Part shown: positions 10,550-20,455 of the stretch, in pieces | How positions within the stretch are numbered: the stretch's first letter is position 1 | How the letters are laid out: each line of letters opens with the position of its first letter | Assembly: GCF_027923845.1 (NCBI RefSeq) | Contig: NZ_AP026933.1 | Coordinates: 1,302,001-1,366,000, forward strand | Length of the DNA: 64,000 nt | Direction: 5' to 3' | Origin: Spiroplasma ixodetis | GTDB taxonomy: Bacteria > Bacillota_I > Bacilli_A > Mycoplasmatales > VBWQ01 | The notes under the pieces: model-generated | Databases searched by the model: none | Told to the model about the DNA's origin: nothing | What the model saw: only the letters and a program-made list of their open reading frames with translations | Position numbers and translations under genes: made by a program

Positions 10550-10828
10550 CTATAAATTTGGTACAGTGTTATGAACATTTTTTTTATTTACTACCAATAA
10601 TGTTGGTAAATTCTCATTTACTTCTGCTTTTATTAAAAAATCATTATCACTATCTTTACTATTTTCTCTTGAAGATAATTTTTGTTTTAATTGTATTATC
10701 ATTTTTAATGCATTTGATAGTTTTGCTAATTCCTTTAAAGATAAAAATACTTCTTACAATATTTTTAAGAAATGAAATTTATTAATCTTTATCAATAAAA
10801 ATACTATACATTCATTGTCTTTAATCAT
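10550..10828 (-). pseudogene. Unknown small gene remnant with internal stop
   Basis: Starts 'MIKDNECIVFLL', meets TAA after 24 codons, then continues in the same frame. The remainder is a charged, helix-like stretch ('LKELAKLSNALKMIIQ', 'LSSRENSKDSDNDF') that ends in TAG. I do not recognise it. It is the only coding-like sequence in the 617 bp between IS1595 copies 2 and 3. A 21-bp palindrome lies 60 bases upstream. Confidence 0.3.
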
Positions 10829-10887
10829 TTCTTTTCTATATTTTTTTATTTAGTTTTTATCTAATATTTTTTAAATTCTCTTTTCAC

Positions 10888-10908
10888 AACGTAAAAATAC
10901 TTTACGTT
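10888..10908. promoter_or_regulatory. Palindrome, possible operator
   Basis: 'aacgtaaa' and its exact complement 'tttacgtt' are separated by 5 bases, upstream of the decayed minus-strand gene. It has dyad symmetry typical of a repressor site. No poly-T follows the stem, so a terminator is less likely. Confidence 0.3.
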
Positions 10909-11138
10909 ATAATCTACTTTTTAATTATAAATAGTACTTTTAGCAAATTATTTTGTTATATTCTTTGATTTAACTTTATTATTTTTATTTAAATTTATGA
11001 CTAACACAATTATGCCTGTTTTGTTTTTAAAAATGAATACACACTTAAAGATTATTCTAAACCTACCTTAATTGTTAACCTTTATTATAAATTAATAATA
11101 TTAGTATATTAAAGTATTCTATAATTAAAATTAACAAA

Positions 11139-12079
11139 GGCTTTTCTCCCTTTATGTACTATTTTTAAATCTTATCACATAAATGCTGAGAAAAGCCTAT
11201 CTACGAACTTCTCCCCACATTTTTAAATAAAACATAGCATTACAGTTTCAAAACTAGGTATGTTATTGAATTTATATGCAGCTTCTTTTGCATATAAATG
11301 AATATGATGTTTTGCAACTTTGATATGTGTTTTAAATGTTCTTCGTATATGTTTTCATACTGACTCAATTTGGTTGGTATTTACACCAGTTTTTGAAACA
11401 TAGCCATCTTGATGGTTAACTGTTTCATGCTTAGTGAAAACCGATTTCAAATCGCGATATCCTTTTCAAAAATCAGTATGTACAACACACTTTGAAGAAA
11501 TGTGGTTTATTGCAAACTGCAAAAGATTTTTACTGTTTGCGTTTTTCAATACTTTCACAATCAGATTGTTGGTTGTTTTTTCATAAATACCAACAATCAA
11601 GGTTTTATTCAACAAGGATCTTCCTTGTTTTTTAAACCCCATATGTGAAAGATACATTTCATCCATTTGCACTATGCCTTCAACAATGAATTGAGGTTTT
11701 TGTTTAGCAATGGCACTTCGGATTTTATGACCCATTCTTCAAGCTGTTTTCAAGGTCACTCCCAATTCTTTTGCAACATCAGTTGATGGAATTCCATGTT
11801 TGGTGTTTATTCATCTAAAAATGAGATAAAACCAAGATGTTAAAGGTGTTTGTGACTTTGAAAATATAGTGCCCGTGAGAATACTGAATGTTTGATGACA
11901 TTTCAAACATCTCATTCTTCTTAAATTAGAAGTATTCAAATTAAAACTAGAACACCTACTACATTTGATTTGTTTCAAACTTGCTATATATGCAAGACAT
12001 TGTTTTTCAGTTTGAAAAGTATTATTGAACTCATTCAATTTCATTGTTTCCTCCACAAGTACATGTGGGGAGAAGTTCG
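11139..12079 (-). mobile_element. IS1595-family element, copy 3 (complete)
   Basis: 941 bp with a perfect 8-bp target duplication 'ttaacaaa' (11131-11138, 12080-12087). Opposite in orientation to copy 2. The two copies bracket a 617-bp host segment, forming an inverted pair that could drive inversion of that segment. Confidence 0.96.
11223..12044 (-). CDS. IS1595-family transposase
   Basis: Intact 273-residue zinc-ribbon DDE transposase, almost identical to copy 2. One Ile-to-Thr change lies near residue 73. ATG with GGAGG upstream. Confidence 0.93.
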
Positions 12080-12224
12080 TTAACAAATATAATAATTGTA
12101 ATCTCTTTTCATAAAACTATAAACCAAACGAAACACGATCATAGCAAGATTTGTTTTTTTTTATTTTGTCGTATCATTTAAATAATATGTATGATATTTT
12201 CGTTTTAATTGTTTTAAATTAATT

Positions 12225-13301
12225 GCAAAATTGTAAAGGTAAGTGCAACTAAATTATTTTTCTATTCAAATATTCGATTGGTGAAAGATAATTTAGTATT
12301 TTTCTGGGTCTTTGGTTTAAAGACAATATAAATTTATGAACTTCATTTTTATTAGTTTTTGAAAAAATAAATTTTTTAGGAAATTTTTCTCTAATTAAAC
12401 CATTAGTATTTTCATTAGTACCTCTTTGTCAAGGTGAATATGGATTTGCAAAATAAATTTTCACATCTAACTTTTTTCAAGTTGTTGTCAATTTGCAAAT
12501 TCTTTACCACGATCAAAAGTAATAGTTTTAACAATATTTTTAGGAAGAATTGATAAATAATGAATGATATTTTTATTAATAACTTTAGTAGTTTTGTTTT
12601 TAACTAACATTGCTAAAGTAAATCGTGATACTCTTTCAACTAAAGTTATTAAACATGATTTACTTTTACCTCTTGATGATACTATAGTATCTCCTTCTCA
12701 ATGACCAAGAGTTATGCGATCATTAACATTATTATCTCGTTCTTTAATTGATTTACCATTAAATTTACCACGATTTTCTTGAGATCTTCGTTTTTTACCT
12801 TTTCTTCTTAAATTTTTACTAGTAACTTTATCAAATAATCCAGAATAAATTCAATTGTAAATTGTTTTAAAGCTGATAGCTCATTGTTTATGAAAATTTT
12901 TAATTCTGCCATAAATTTGTTCAGGTGATCAGCCCAATAATAGTTTTTGTTGTATATATTTGACTAAATCTTTATATTTAAACTTATGAAAAATAATATG
13001 TGATTTTTTTCTATTTACAGCTTTATTTTGTGCAATTAATGAAAAATAATGATCATTATCTTTATTTCTATTAACTTCTCGAATAATAGTACTAATACTT
13101 CGATTAAGATTTTTAGCTATTTCACTAATTTTAACTTTAAATTTCAATTGATTCTCAATATAAATTCTTTCATCTATCCCAATATGTTTATAACTCATAT
13201 AAAAACTCCTTACTTTTTCTAAACTAAATTTAGCATTATGAAATTTTTATATGAGAATTTTTTGCAATTTTATTTACTTGCACTTACAAGTATAATTCAG
13301 C
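12225..13301 (-). mobile_element. IS30-family element, copy A
   Basis: 1077 bp between termini 'gcaaaattgtaaagg' and 'aagtataattcagc'. The probable target duplication is 'att' on both sides. It lies downstream of gmk. The sequence between 12080 and 12224 holds no gene I can support. Confidence 0.92.
12249..13198 (-). pseudogene. IS30 transposase, A6 frameshift allele
   Basis: IS30 transposase: N-terminal helix-turn-helix ('ISEIAKNLNRSISTIIREV'), then catalytic motifs 'GHWEGDTI', 'TFDRGKEFANW' and 'NENTNGLIREKFPK'. The A-run encoding 'QLEKKLDV' is six bases instead of seven, so translation ends soon after 'QQLEK' and the last catalytic Glu is lost. The same six-base allele occurs in copies B, E, F and G. 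Confidence 0.85.
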
Positions 13302-13478
13302 ATTTAAAAAGTTTACAAAAAATCTATTGCTTTAAAATTAAAGAAATAGGATTTAAAATAAACTTGATATTAAGTTTATAAAATTATTGTAATATAGTTT
13401 TCTATACCATTATATTTTTATACAAATTAACATCGTTAAATGTTTTTAATATTTAATTCTAAACTATCAAATCAAAAA

Positions 13479-14058
13479 CTAATTAATATTATTTTTAATA
13501 ATATCTGTTATTTCTTTAACAGCAATATCTAAGTCATCGTTAATAACAATATAATCATATTCATGTTGAACTTTAAATTCTTCTTTTGCTTTATTTAACC
13601 TTTTCTCAATAATTGCTTCTGACTCACTAGCACGCATACGAATTCTTTGTTCTAATTCTTGATAAGAAGGAGGCATAATAAAAATACTCATAATATCATT
13701 GCGATGTTCATAATTTTTTAAAACTTGACTAGCACCATCAACCTCAATTTCTAAAATAACATTATAACCTTGATTTTGCAAATTTAAAACATAACTCTTA
13801 CTAGTACCATAGTAATTACCAATAAAATTTGTATATTCTAAAAAATCATTACCTTTAACATGATTTAAAAAAGTTGATACATCAACAAAAAAATAATTAA
13901 TGCCATCTTGTTCTTTATTACGTGGTTTTCTTGTTGTCATCGAAACTGAATATGCTAAATTTAATGATTTATTAGCAAATAATTTAGCAATAATTGCACC
14001 CTTACCAACACCACTTGGTCCAGAAAGAATAATTAATTTTCCTTTTTTTTTGTGCCAT
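13479..14058 (-). pseudogene. gmk: Guanylate kinase, N-terminal frameshift
   Basis: Phosphorylates GMP to GDP. Visible motifs: P-loop 'LIILSGPSGVGKG', 'SVSMTTRKPR', 'DGINYFFVD', 'FLEYTNFIGNYYGTSK', 'VILEIEVDGASQV', and the lid region 'RIRMRASESEAIIEKRL'. The only plausible ATG (14058, 'MAQKK') is separated from the P-loop by nine A where eight would keep the frame. So the gene is out of frame within its first codons, and no alternative ATG exists before an upstream TAG. Codons from the P-loop to the stop are perfect. Follows rsmD by 14 bases. Confidence 0.85.
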
Positions 14059-14072
14059 TTAGATTCTACTTT

Positions 14073-14629
14073 CTACTTTTCATAAAATTGAATTATTTTA
14101 ATATATATTTTACCGTATTTTTTATTAGATACTACTTTAAAATGGAAATTTAATTGTAAATTTTCAAGTGGTACATTTGTTTCTAAAACAATTAAAGCAT
14201 TATTAGCAAGTAAATTATTTTTATAAAAGAAATCAATAATTCACTGTTGACAAGTAATATTTACAAACGGTGGATCAATAAAAACAATATCACACTGTTG
14301 TACTAGTGTTTTACTAAAAATTTGATAATCCAAATTACTTAATTTAACTTGTTCTTGTAAATTACAAGCAAAACAATTTTGATTAATAATATTACAAGCA
14401 GCTTTGTTAATATCATTTGCAAAAGCAAATTTTGCCCCTCTTGATAAACTTTCAAGAATTAAATTACCACTTCCAGCAAATAAATCAACAACAATTTTAT
14501 CTTCAAAACTAGAATAATTTAACATAATATTAAAAATATTTTCTTTAATTCGATTTAATGTTGGCCGTGTTGATAAACCATCTAAAGTAATTATTTTTTT
14601 CCTTTTAATTTTCCAGCAATAATTTTCAT
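14073..14629 (-). pseudogene. rsmD: 16S rRNA (guanine966-N2)-methyltransferase, frameshifted
   Basis: SAM-dependent methyltransferase of 16S rRNA G966. The N-terminus 'MKIIAGKLKGKK' and the continuation 'ITLDGLSTRPTLNRIKENIFNI' match RsmD. 'VVDLFAGSGNLILESLSRGA' is the SAM-binding motif I and 'DIVFIDPPFV' is the catalytic NPPY-like motif IV. A run of seven A near 14595-14601 should be eight, so the two parts are in different frames. A good Shine-Dalgarno (GGAG) precedes the ATG. It forms an operon with gmk. Confidence 0.85.
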
Positions 14630-14730
14630 GTTTTCTCCAAAATTTAGTTTATAATAACTTTATCATTAAATTTGATAAAAGCAAATTAGTTTAATTTATT
14701 ATTTATTACAAACTGATGAAAGGATCTGCA

Positions 14731-15319
14731 ATGTTAAACAAATTACAAAACGAAGTACCATCAGCATCTTGAATTACTGAAGATACAAAAGCTAGTTTAT
14801 TAAAACCTTGTGCTGATGTTATTTTACCCTTAACACCTAAAGATGAAAATATTATGAAACGTATGATTGATTGAGTAAAAGCATCACAAGATAAAGAATT
14901 TAATGCTAACAACATTTTAACCGAAGCTATTGGTATTGCTGCACCACAAATTGGAGAAAATATAAAAATGTATTATATTTTATTACCAATTCCTGATAAA
15001 AATGAAAAGATTATTTACTATGAACATGCATTAATAAATCCAAAAATCATTGGTAAAAGCGAACAAATAGCTTATTTAAAAAAAGGTGAAGGTTGTTTAA
15101 GTGTAACTAATCACCCTCATGAAGGTTTAGTTCCACGTAGTTATAAAATCAACGTTACAGGTTATGACTATTTAAAAAGAAAAAGTAACTTTAACTGTTA
15201 GAGGTTATGAAGCAATTGTTTTTCAACATGAGCAAGACCATTTAGAAGGAAAACTCTTTTATCATCACATTAATAAGGATAATCATTGACTTAATGATGA
15301 TAAATGGATTATGATATAA
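14731..15319 (+). pseudogene. def: Peptide deformylase, frameshifted
   Basis: Removes the formyl group from nascent proteins. Metal and active-site motifs: 'GIAAPQIGE' (motif 1), 'GEGCLSVTNH' (motif 2, metal Cys) and '[12 protein letters not shown]' (motif 3, HExxDH). An extra A in the run near 15178-15186 throws motif 3 out of frame: the first frame stops at 15201, while the true continuation '[19 protein letters not shown]' runs to TAA at 15319. Start ATG with GAAAGGA 7 bases upstream. Since Def is normally essential, error or slippage is plausible. Confidence 0.87.
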
Positions 15320-15479
15320 AGTAGAATGATAAAATTAAGTTTTTAAATTGTTTTATTATAGTTAAATATAATATACCAAATAAGTAATAAGTAAAAACAT
15401 GATTAAATTCATTACATTTTTTTATGTTATGTTTTATGTTATTTTCTTATAATTTTAAAATGAATGAAGGAGAAAAAAT

Positions 15480-17162
15480 ATGAGTGATACATCGACAAAA
15501 AATACTATACCAGTTAAAAAGTTCGTCACGAAAATCTTTGCGCTTGGTGGGCTAGAAGAAGTTGGAAAAAATACTTATGTAATTGAACAAGATAATGAAA
15601 TTATTATTATTGATGCTGGAGTAAAATTTGCTGATGCTTCTATGCCAGGAATTGAAGCAGTAATTCCTGATTATAGCTACCTAAAAGAAAATAAACATAA
15701 AATTAAAGGAATATTTATTACTCATGGTCATGAAGATCATATTGGTGGTATACCATACTTATTAAAAGAAATTAGTGATATTCCGGCTATCTACGCTCCT
15801 AATTTAGCAACAGCTTTAATTCGTCATAAAATTAAAGACAAAGGGATAAAATCAAAAATAAAAATAAATATTGTTAATGGTAATAGTAAAATTAAAACTA
15901 ACAGATTTATTATTAGTTTCTTTGCTGTTAATCATTCAATTCCTGATGCATATGGAATTTGTGTAGAAAATTCAAATGGAACTGTTGTAACAACAGGTGA
16001 TTATAAATTCGATTGAACACCTTTAGGTCATAAAGCAGATATTGATAAAATGGCACAAATGGGTCAAAAAGGAGTAACATTATTTTTAGCAGATTCAACC
16101 AATGCTGAAGTACCCGGTTATACAATGACAGAAATGCTTGTTGTTAAAAGAATTAGTGAAATATTTGCTAAAGCGAAGGGCAGAATTTTAATTTCTACTT
16201 TTGCTTCTAATGTACACCGTTTACAACAAATTATTGAAGTTGCAACAAAACATAATAGAAAAGTTATTGTTGTTGGAAGAAGTTTAGAAAGAATAGTTAA
16301 TGTTATTCGTCAAATGGGACATTTAAAAGTTCGCGATAGTTCATTTATTAAAGCAGAAGAAGCTAAAAAATATGATAATAATCAAATTGTTATTATTTGT
16401 ACGGGTTCCCAAGGTGAACCAATGGCAGCATTATCAAGAATTGCTAATCGCGAACATCGTCAAATAAAAATTATACCCGGTGATACAGTAATATTCTCTT
16501 CATCGGCAATTCCTGGTAACCGTGCTGACGTTGAAAGAGTAGTTAATAAACTAACACGACTTAGTGCGATTGTTGAAGAAAATTCACCATTAAATTGATT
16601 ACATACTTCTGGTCATGCTTCACAAGAAGAACAAAAACTAATGTTAAATTTAATTAAACCATCATACTTTATGCCAATGCATGGTGATTATAGAATGTTA
16701 AAAGTTCATAAAGAAACAGCTGTATCAATTGGAATCCCTGAAGAAAATATATTTATTTGTGCTAACGGTGATCCAATTATTATGGATAATGGTAAATGTT
16801 CTTTAAGTGATAAACGCATTGCTGCTGATCCTATTTATGTTGATGGTGGTAAAGATATGTCAGGAGTAACAACTGCTGCAGTAATCCGTGATAGACAAAT
16901 TCTTTCTAAAGATGGTTTAATTGCAATTGTTGTTTCTATTGATTCACAAAATAATAAATTATTAGCACCACCAACGTTTATTTCTCGCGGTTCTTTCTAT
17001 GTTCGCGATGCAGCACCTTTAGTATCTGAAGCAATATCATTATTAACAAAATCTATTAATGAAGTATTAAAAAGCGAAAGACCTACTTTTGCCACAATAA
17101 AAAATGCTATCAAATCAACATTAGCACCTTATATATTTAAAAGAAAAGAAGAAACCCTTTAA
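15480..17162 (+). CDS. rnjA: Ribonuclease J (beta-CASP metallo-RNase)
   Basis: 560 residues; 5'-3' exo/endoribonuclease of Firmicute-type RNA decay. The metallo-beta-lactamase motif 'THGHEDHIGGIPYL' binds two zincs. 'AVNHSIPDAYG', 'TTGDYKFDW', 'LADSTNAEVPGYT', the beta-CASP motifs 'STFASNVHRLQQI' and 'TGSQGEPMAAL', and 'HTSGHASQEEQ' with 'MPMHGDYRM' complete the catalytic core. A C-terminal dimerisation domain follows. Full length and open, with AAGGAG just before the ATG. Its own hairpin terminator follows at 17183. Two RNase J paralogues usually occur in Spiroplasma; J1 is assumed. Confidence 0.95.
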
Positions 17163-17182
17163 TTATTCCTGTTATATTAAAT

Positions 17183-17217
17183 AAAAAATAGTTTTTAAAA
17201 CTATTTTTTATTTTTTT
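17183..17217 (+). terminator. Rho-independent terminator after rnjA
   Basis: Stem 'aaaaatagttt' / 'aactattttt' followed by a T-rich tail, 20 bases after the rnjA stop codon. Confidence 0.7.
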
Positions 17218-17237
17218 GATATATTTTATTAAAATAA

Positions 17238-17782
17238 GGCTTTTCTCCCTTTATGTACTATTTTTAAATTTTATCACATAAATGCTGAGAAAAGCCTATC
17301 TACGGACTTCTCCCACATTTTTAAATCAAACATAGCATTACAGTTTCAAAACTAGGTATCTTGTTGAATTTATATGCAGCTTCTTTAGCATATAAATGAA
17401 CATGATGTTTTGCAACTTTGATATGTGTTTTAAATGTTCTTCTTATATGTTTTCAAACTGATTCAATTTGGTTGGTATTTACACCAATTTTTGAAACATA
17501 GCCATCTTGATGGTTAACTGTTTCATGCTTAGTGAAAACTGATTTAAAATCGCAATATCCTTTTCAAGAATCAGTATATACAAGACATTTTGAAGAAATG
17601 TGGTTTTTTGCAAACTGCAAAAGATTTTTACTCTTTGCGTTTTTCAATACTTTCACAATTAAATTATTGGTTGTTTTTTGATAAATGCCAACAATCAAGG
17701 TTTTATTCACCAAGGATCTTCCTTGTTTTTTAAAACCCATATGTGAAAGATACATTTCATCAATTTGCACTGTACCTTCAAC
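17238..17782 (-). mobile_element. IS1595-family element, copy 4, 5' half lost
   Basis: Begins with the usual terminal hairpin at 17238 and runs to codon 'VEG' of the transposase. An IS30 (copy B) then starts at 17783. The missing half does not reappear beyond the IS30, so the IS30 end marks a deletion or rearrangement breakpoint. The sequence belongs to the 'cggacttctc' subtype shared with copies 5, 6 and 8. Confidence 0.9.
17321..17782 (-). pseudogene. IS1595 transposase, C-terminal half only
   Basis: Retains D128 ('QIDEMYLS'), D191 and E227 but lacks the zinc ribbon and start. A TGA codon in 'QKTTNN' context is read differently in no frame; the remaining half is otherwise open. Confidence 0.85.
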
Positions 17783-18859
17783 GCTGAATTATACTTGTAA
17801 GTGCAAGTAAATAAAATTGCAAAAAATTCTCATATAAAAATTTCATAATGCTAAATTTAGTTTAGAAAAAGTAAGGAGTTTTTATATGAGTTATAAACAT
17901 ATTGGGATAGATGAAAGAATTTATATTGAGAATCAATTGAAATTTAAAGTTAAAATTAGTGAAATAGCTAAAAATCTTAATCGAAGTATTAGTACTATTA
18001 TTCGAGAAGTTAATAGAAATAAAGATAATGATCATTATTTTTCATTAATTGCACAAAATAAAGCTGTAAATAGAAAAAAATCACATATTATTTTTCATAA
18101 GTTTAAATATAAAGATTTAGTCAAATATATACAACAAAAACTATTATTGGGCTGATCACCTGAACAAATTTATGGCAGAATTAAAAATTTTCATAAACAA
18201 TGAGCTATCAGCTTTAAAACAATTTACAATTGAATTTATTCTGGATTATTTGATAAAGTTACTAGTAAAAATTTAAGAAGAAAAGGTAAAAAACGAAGAT
18301 CTCAAGAAAATCGTGGTAAATTTAATGGTAAATCAATTAAAGAACGAGATAATAATGTTAATGATCGCATAACTCTTGGTCATTGAGAAGGAGATACTAT
18401 AGTATCATCAAGAGGTAAAAGTAAATCATGTTTAATAACTTTAGTTGAAAGAGTATCACGATTTACTTTAGCAATGTTAGTTAAAAACAAAACTACTAAA
18501 GTTATTAATAAAAATATCATTCATTATTTATCAATTCTTCCTAAAAATATTGTTAAAACTATTACTTTTGATCGTGGTAAAGAATTTGCAAATTGACAAC
18601 AACTTGAAAAAAGTTAGATGTGAAAATTTATTTTGCAAATCCATATTCACCTTGACAAAGAGGTACTAATGAAAATACTAATGGTTTAATTAGAGAAAAA
18701 TTTCCTAAAAAATTTATTTTTTCAAAAACTAATAAAAATGAAGTTCATAAATTTATATTGTCTTTAAACCAAAGACCCAGAAAAATACTAAATTATCTTT
18801 CACCAATCGAATATTTGAATAGAAAAATAATTTAGTTGCACTTACCTTTACAATTTTGC
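17783..18859 (+). mobile_element. IS30-family element, copy B
   Basis: 1077 bp, 'gctgaattatacttg' to 'caattttgc'. The left flank is IS1595 copy 4 and the right flank is a remnant of an unknown gene. No target duplication is visible, which fits its position at a rearrangement boundary. Confidence 0.92.
17886..18835 (+). pseudogene. IS30 transposase, A6 frameshift allele
   Basis: Starts MSYKHIGIDERIY after AAGGAG. The frame is broken at the six-A run near 18607-18612, before the last catalytic Glu. Otherwise identical to the intact copy C. Confidence 0.85.
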
Positions 18860-19218
18860 AATAAAAAAATAACATTAAAAATAATTGAAGATTTTAATTA
18901 TAAATTAGGTAAAAAATCAATTACAAAAGATATTGAAAGTATTAAAGGTAGTGATATTTTAAAATATATTAAAAATATTTCAGATATTACTACAAATGAA
19001 AATGAATTAATATCTTGTGAATTTTATGAACAATATAATGGTTATTATATTTTTACAAATGATAAAAATCAAGAATGTTTTAAATATAACATTACATGAG
19101 AACAAGATATGAAAAGTTTTAAAATAAATAACGGACTTCTCTCCACAAGTACATGTGGGGAGAAGTTCGAAAATATATTGAAATACAAGAAATATTAAAA
19201 ATTATAGAAAGAGATTAA
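18860..19218 (+). pseudogene. Unknown gene X remnant (5' truncated, interrupted)
   Basis: Open frame encoding an acidic/lysine-rich protein tail ('KIIEDFNYKLGKKS', 'GSDILKYIKNISDIT', 'CEFYEQYNGYYIFTND'). It is interrupted by a 38-bp IS1595 relic at 19132-19169. It then resumes as 'KYIEIQEILKIIERD' and ends with TAA at 19216-19218, two bases before the next ATG. Its start was removed by IS30 copy B. No recognised domain; it could derive from a prophage or an accessory operon. Confidence 0.4.
19132..19169. repeat. 38-bp IS1595 end-to-end relic
   Basis: A near-perfect palindrome built from the inner right repeat ('cggacttctctccac') joined to the left terminal repeat ('catgtggggagaagttcg'). The whole transposase gene and the outer hairpin are absent. 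It looks like the minimal product of an internal deletion, left within gene X. Confidence 0.7.
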
Positions 19219-19396
19219 AAATGGAAGAAATAGATAATTTAGAAATACAAGAAGATAATAAAGAATTACAAAATAAATTATTAAAAGAACAAATTGAATT
19301 AATTGAAGAACAAAAAGAATTTTATAAAAAATCATGAAAAAGTAGAATTGTATTTTTAACAATTTGAATAATTATTATGATTTTAACATTAATAAT

Positions 19397-20159
19397 GGCT
19401 TTTCTCCCTTTATGTACTATTTTAATTTTATCACATAAATGCTGAGAAAAGCCTATCTACGGACTTCTCCCCACATTTTTAAATCAAACATAGCATTACA
19501 GTTTCAAAACTAGGTATCTTGTTGAATTTATATGCAGCTTCTTTAGCATATAAATGAACATGATGTTTTGCAACTTTGATATGTGTTTTAAATGTTCTTC
19601 TTATATGTTTTCAAACTGATTCAATTTGGTTGGTATTTACACCAATTTTTGAAACATAGCCATCTTGATGGTTAACTGTTTCATGCTTAGTGAAAACTGA
19701 TTTAAAATCGCAATATCCTTTTCAAGAATCAGTATATACAAGACATTTTGAAGAAATGTGGTTTTTTGCAAACTGCAAAAGATTTTTACTCTTTGCGTTT
19801 TTCAATACTTTCACAATTAAATTATTGGTTGTTTTTTGATAAATGCCAACAATCAAGGTTTTATTCACCAAGGATCTTCCTTGTTTTTTAAAACCCATAT
19901 GTGAAAGATACATTTCATCAATTTGCACTGTACCTTCTTGAAAATATGGTGCCTGTGAGAATGCTAAATGTTTGATTACATTTTAAACATCTCATTCTTT
20001 TTAAATCAGAAGTATTCAAATTAAAACTAAAACACCTAATACATTTGTTTTCTTTTAAATTTGCTATATATGCAAGACATTGCTGTTCAGTTTGAAAAGC
20101 ATTGTTGAATTCATTCAGTTTCATTATTCCCTCCACAAGTACATGTGGGGAGAAGTCCG
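19397..20159 (-). mobile_element. IS1595-family element, copy 5 (internal deletion)
   Basis: 763 bp. Both ends are present, including the terminal hairpin at 19397, but about 180 bp are missing from the transposase gene. There is no target duplication ('ttaataat' / 'tattctta'). Confidence 0.92.
19479..20124 (-). pseudogene. IS1595 transposase with out-of-frame internal deletion
   Basis: The zinc-ribbon start (MKLNEFNNAF) runs to 'TGTIFS', then jumps directly to the 'GTVQIDEMYLS' coding region in a different frame (junction near 19934). Non-functional; could be mobilised by the intact copies. Confidence 0.85.
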
Positions 20160-20186
20160 TATTCTTAATTAAAGGAGTTAATATAA

Positions 20187-20218
20187 ATGATTAATTTAAA
20201 AGAAGATAAAAGAATATA
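20187..20218 (+). pseudogene. Unknown gene Z, first 11 codons only
   Basis: ATG preceded by AAAGGAG encodes 'MINLKEDKRIY' and is then cut by IS3 copy II. The last 23 bases of this stretch are repeated in inverted orientation at 28916-28938, so this fragment was duplicated with the adjoining IS3/IS30 block. Function unknown. Confidence 0.4.
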
Positions 20219-20455
20219 TGGATGGGTTACACTTTATTGGACACTAATTACGTAGACAAGTGAACAAATTTGTTAAAAGAAAGGAACTATAATTATGACC
20301 AATATTAACTCATATACCGACGAATTTAAAAAGCAAATAGTAGCTTTATATCAAAGTGGTAAGTCAGTGTCTTGTCTTGCTAAAGAATATAATGTTACAA
20401 AAGCAACTACTTATAAATGAATTAAACAATTTACTAATTCAGGTAGTTTTAAAAT

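Larger units (their letters stand above)
19221..20172 (+). pseudogene. Unknown gene Y, small coiled-coil membrane protein, split by IS1595
   Basis: ATG at 19221 directly after gene X. It encodes about 38 charged residues rich in Glu, Gln and Lys (likely coiled coil), then a hydrophobic segment 'IVFLTIWIIIMILTLI'. IS1595 copy 5 interrupts it at 19396. Beyond the IS the frame resumes at 20160 and stops at 20172, which would give a 62-residue protein. Gene Z's ribosome-binding site overlaps its end. Function unknown. Confidence 0.45.

Noticed and set aside
13900..14085. Plus-strand open frame opposite gmk
   Set aside because: Antisense to the conserved P-loop coding region of gmk and without start signals.
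15928..16125. Minus-strand open frame in rnjA
   Set aside because: Antisense to conserved RNase J motifs; no independent support.
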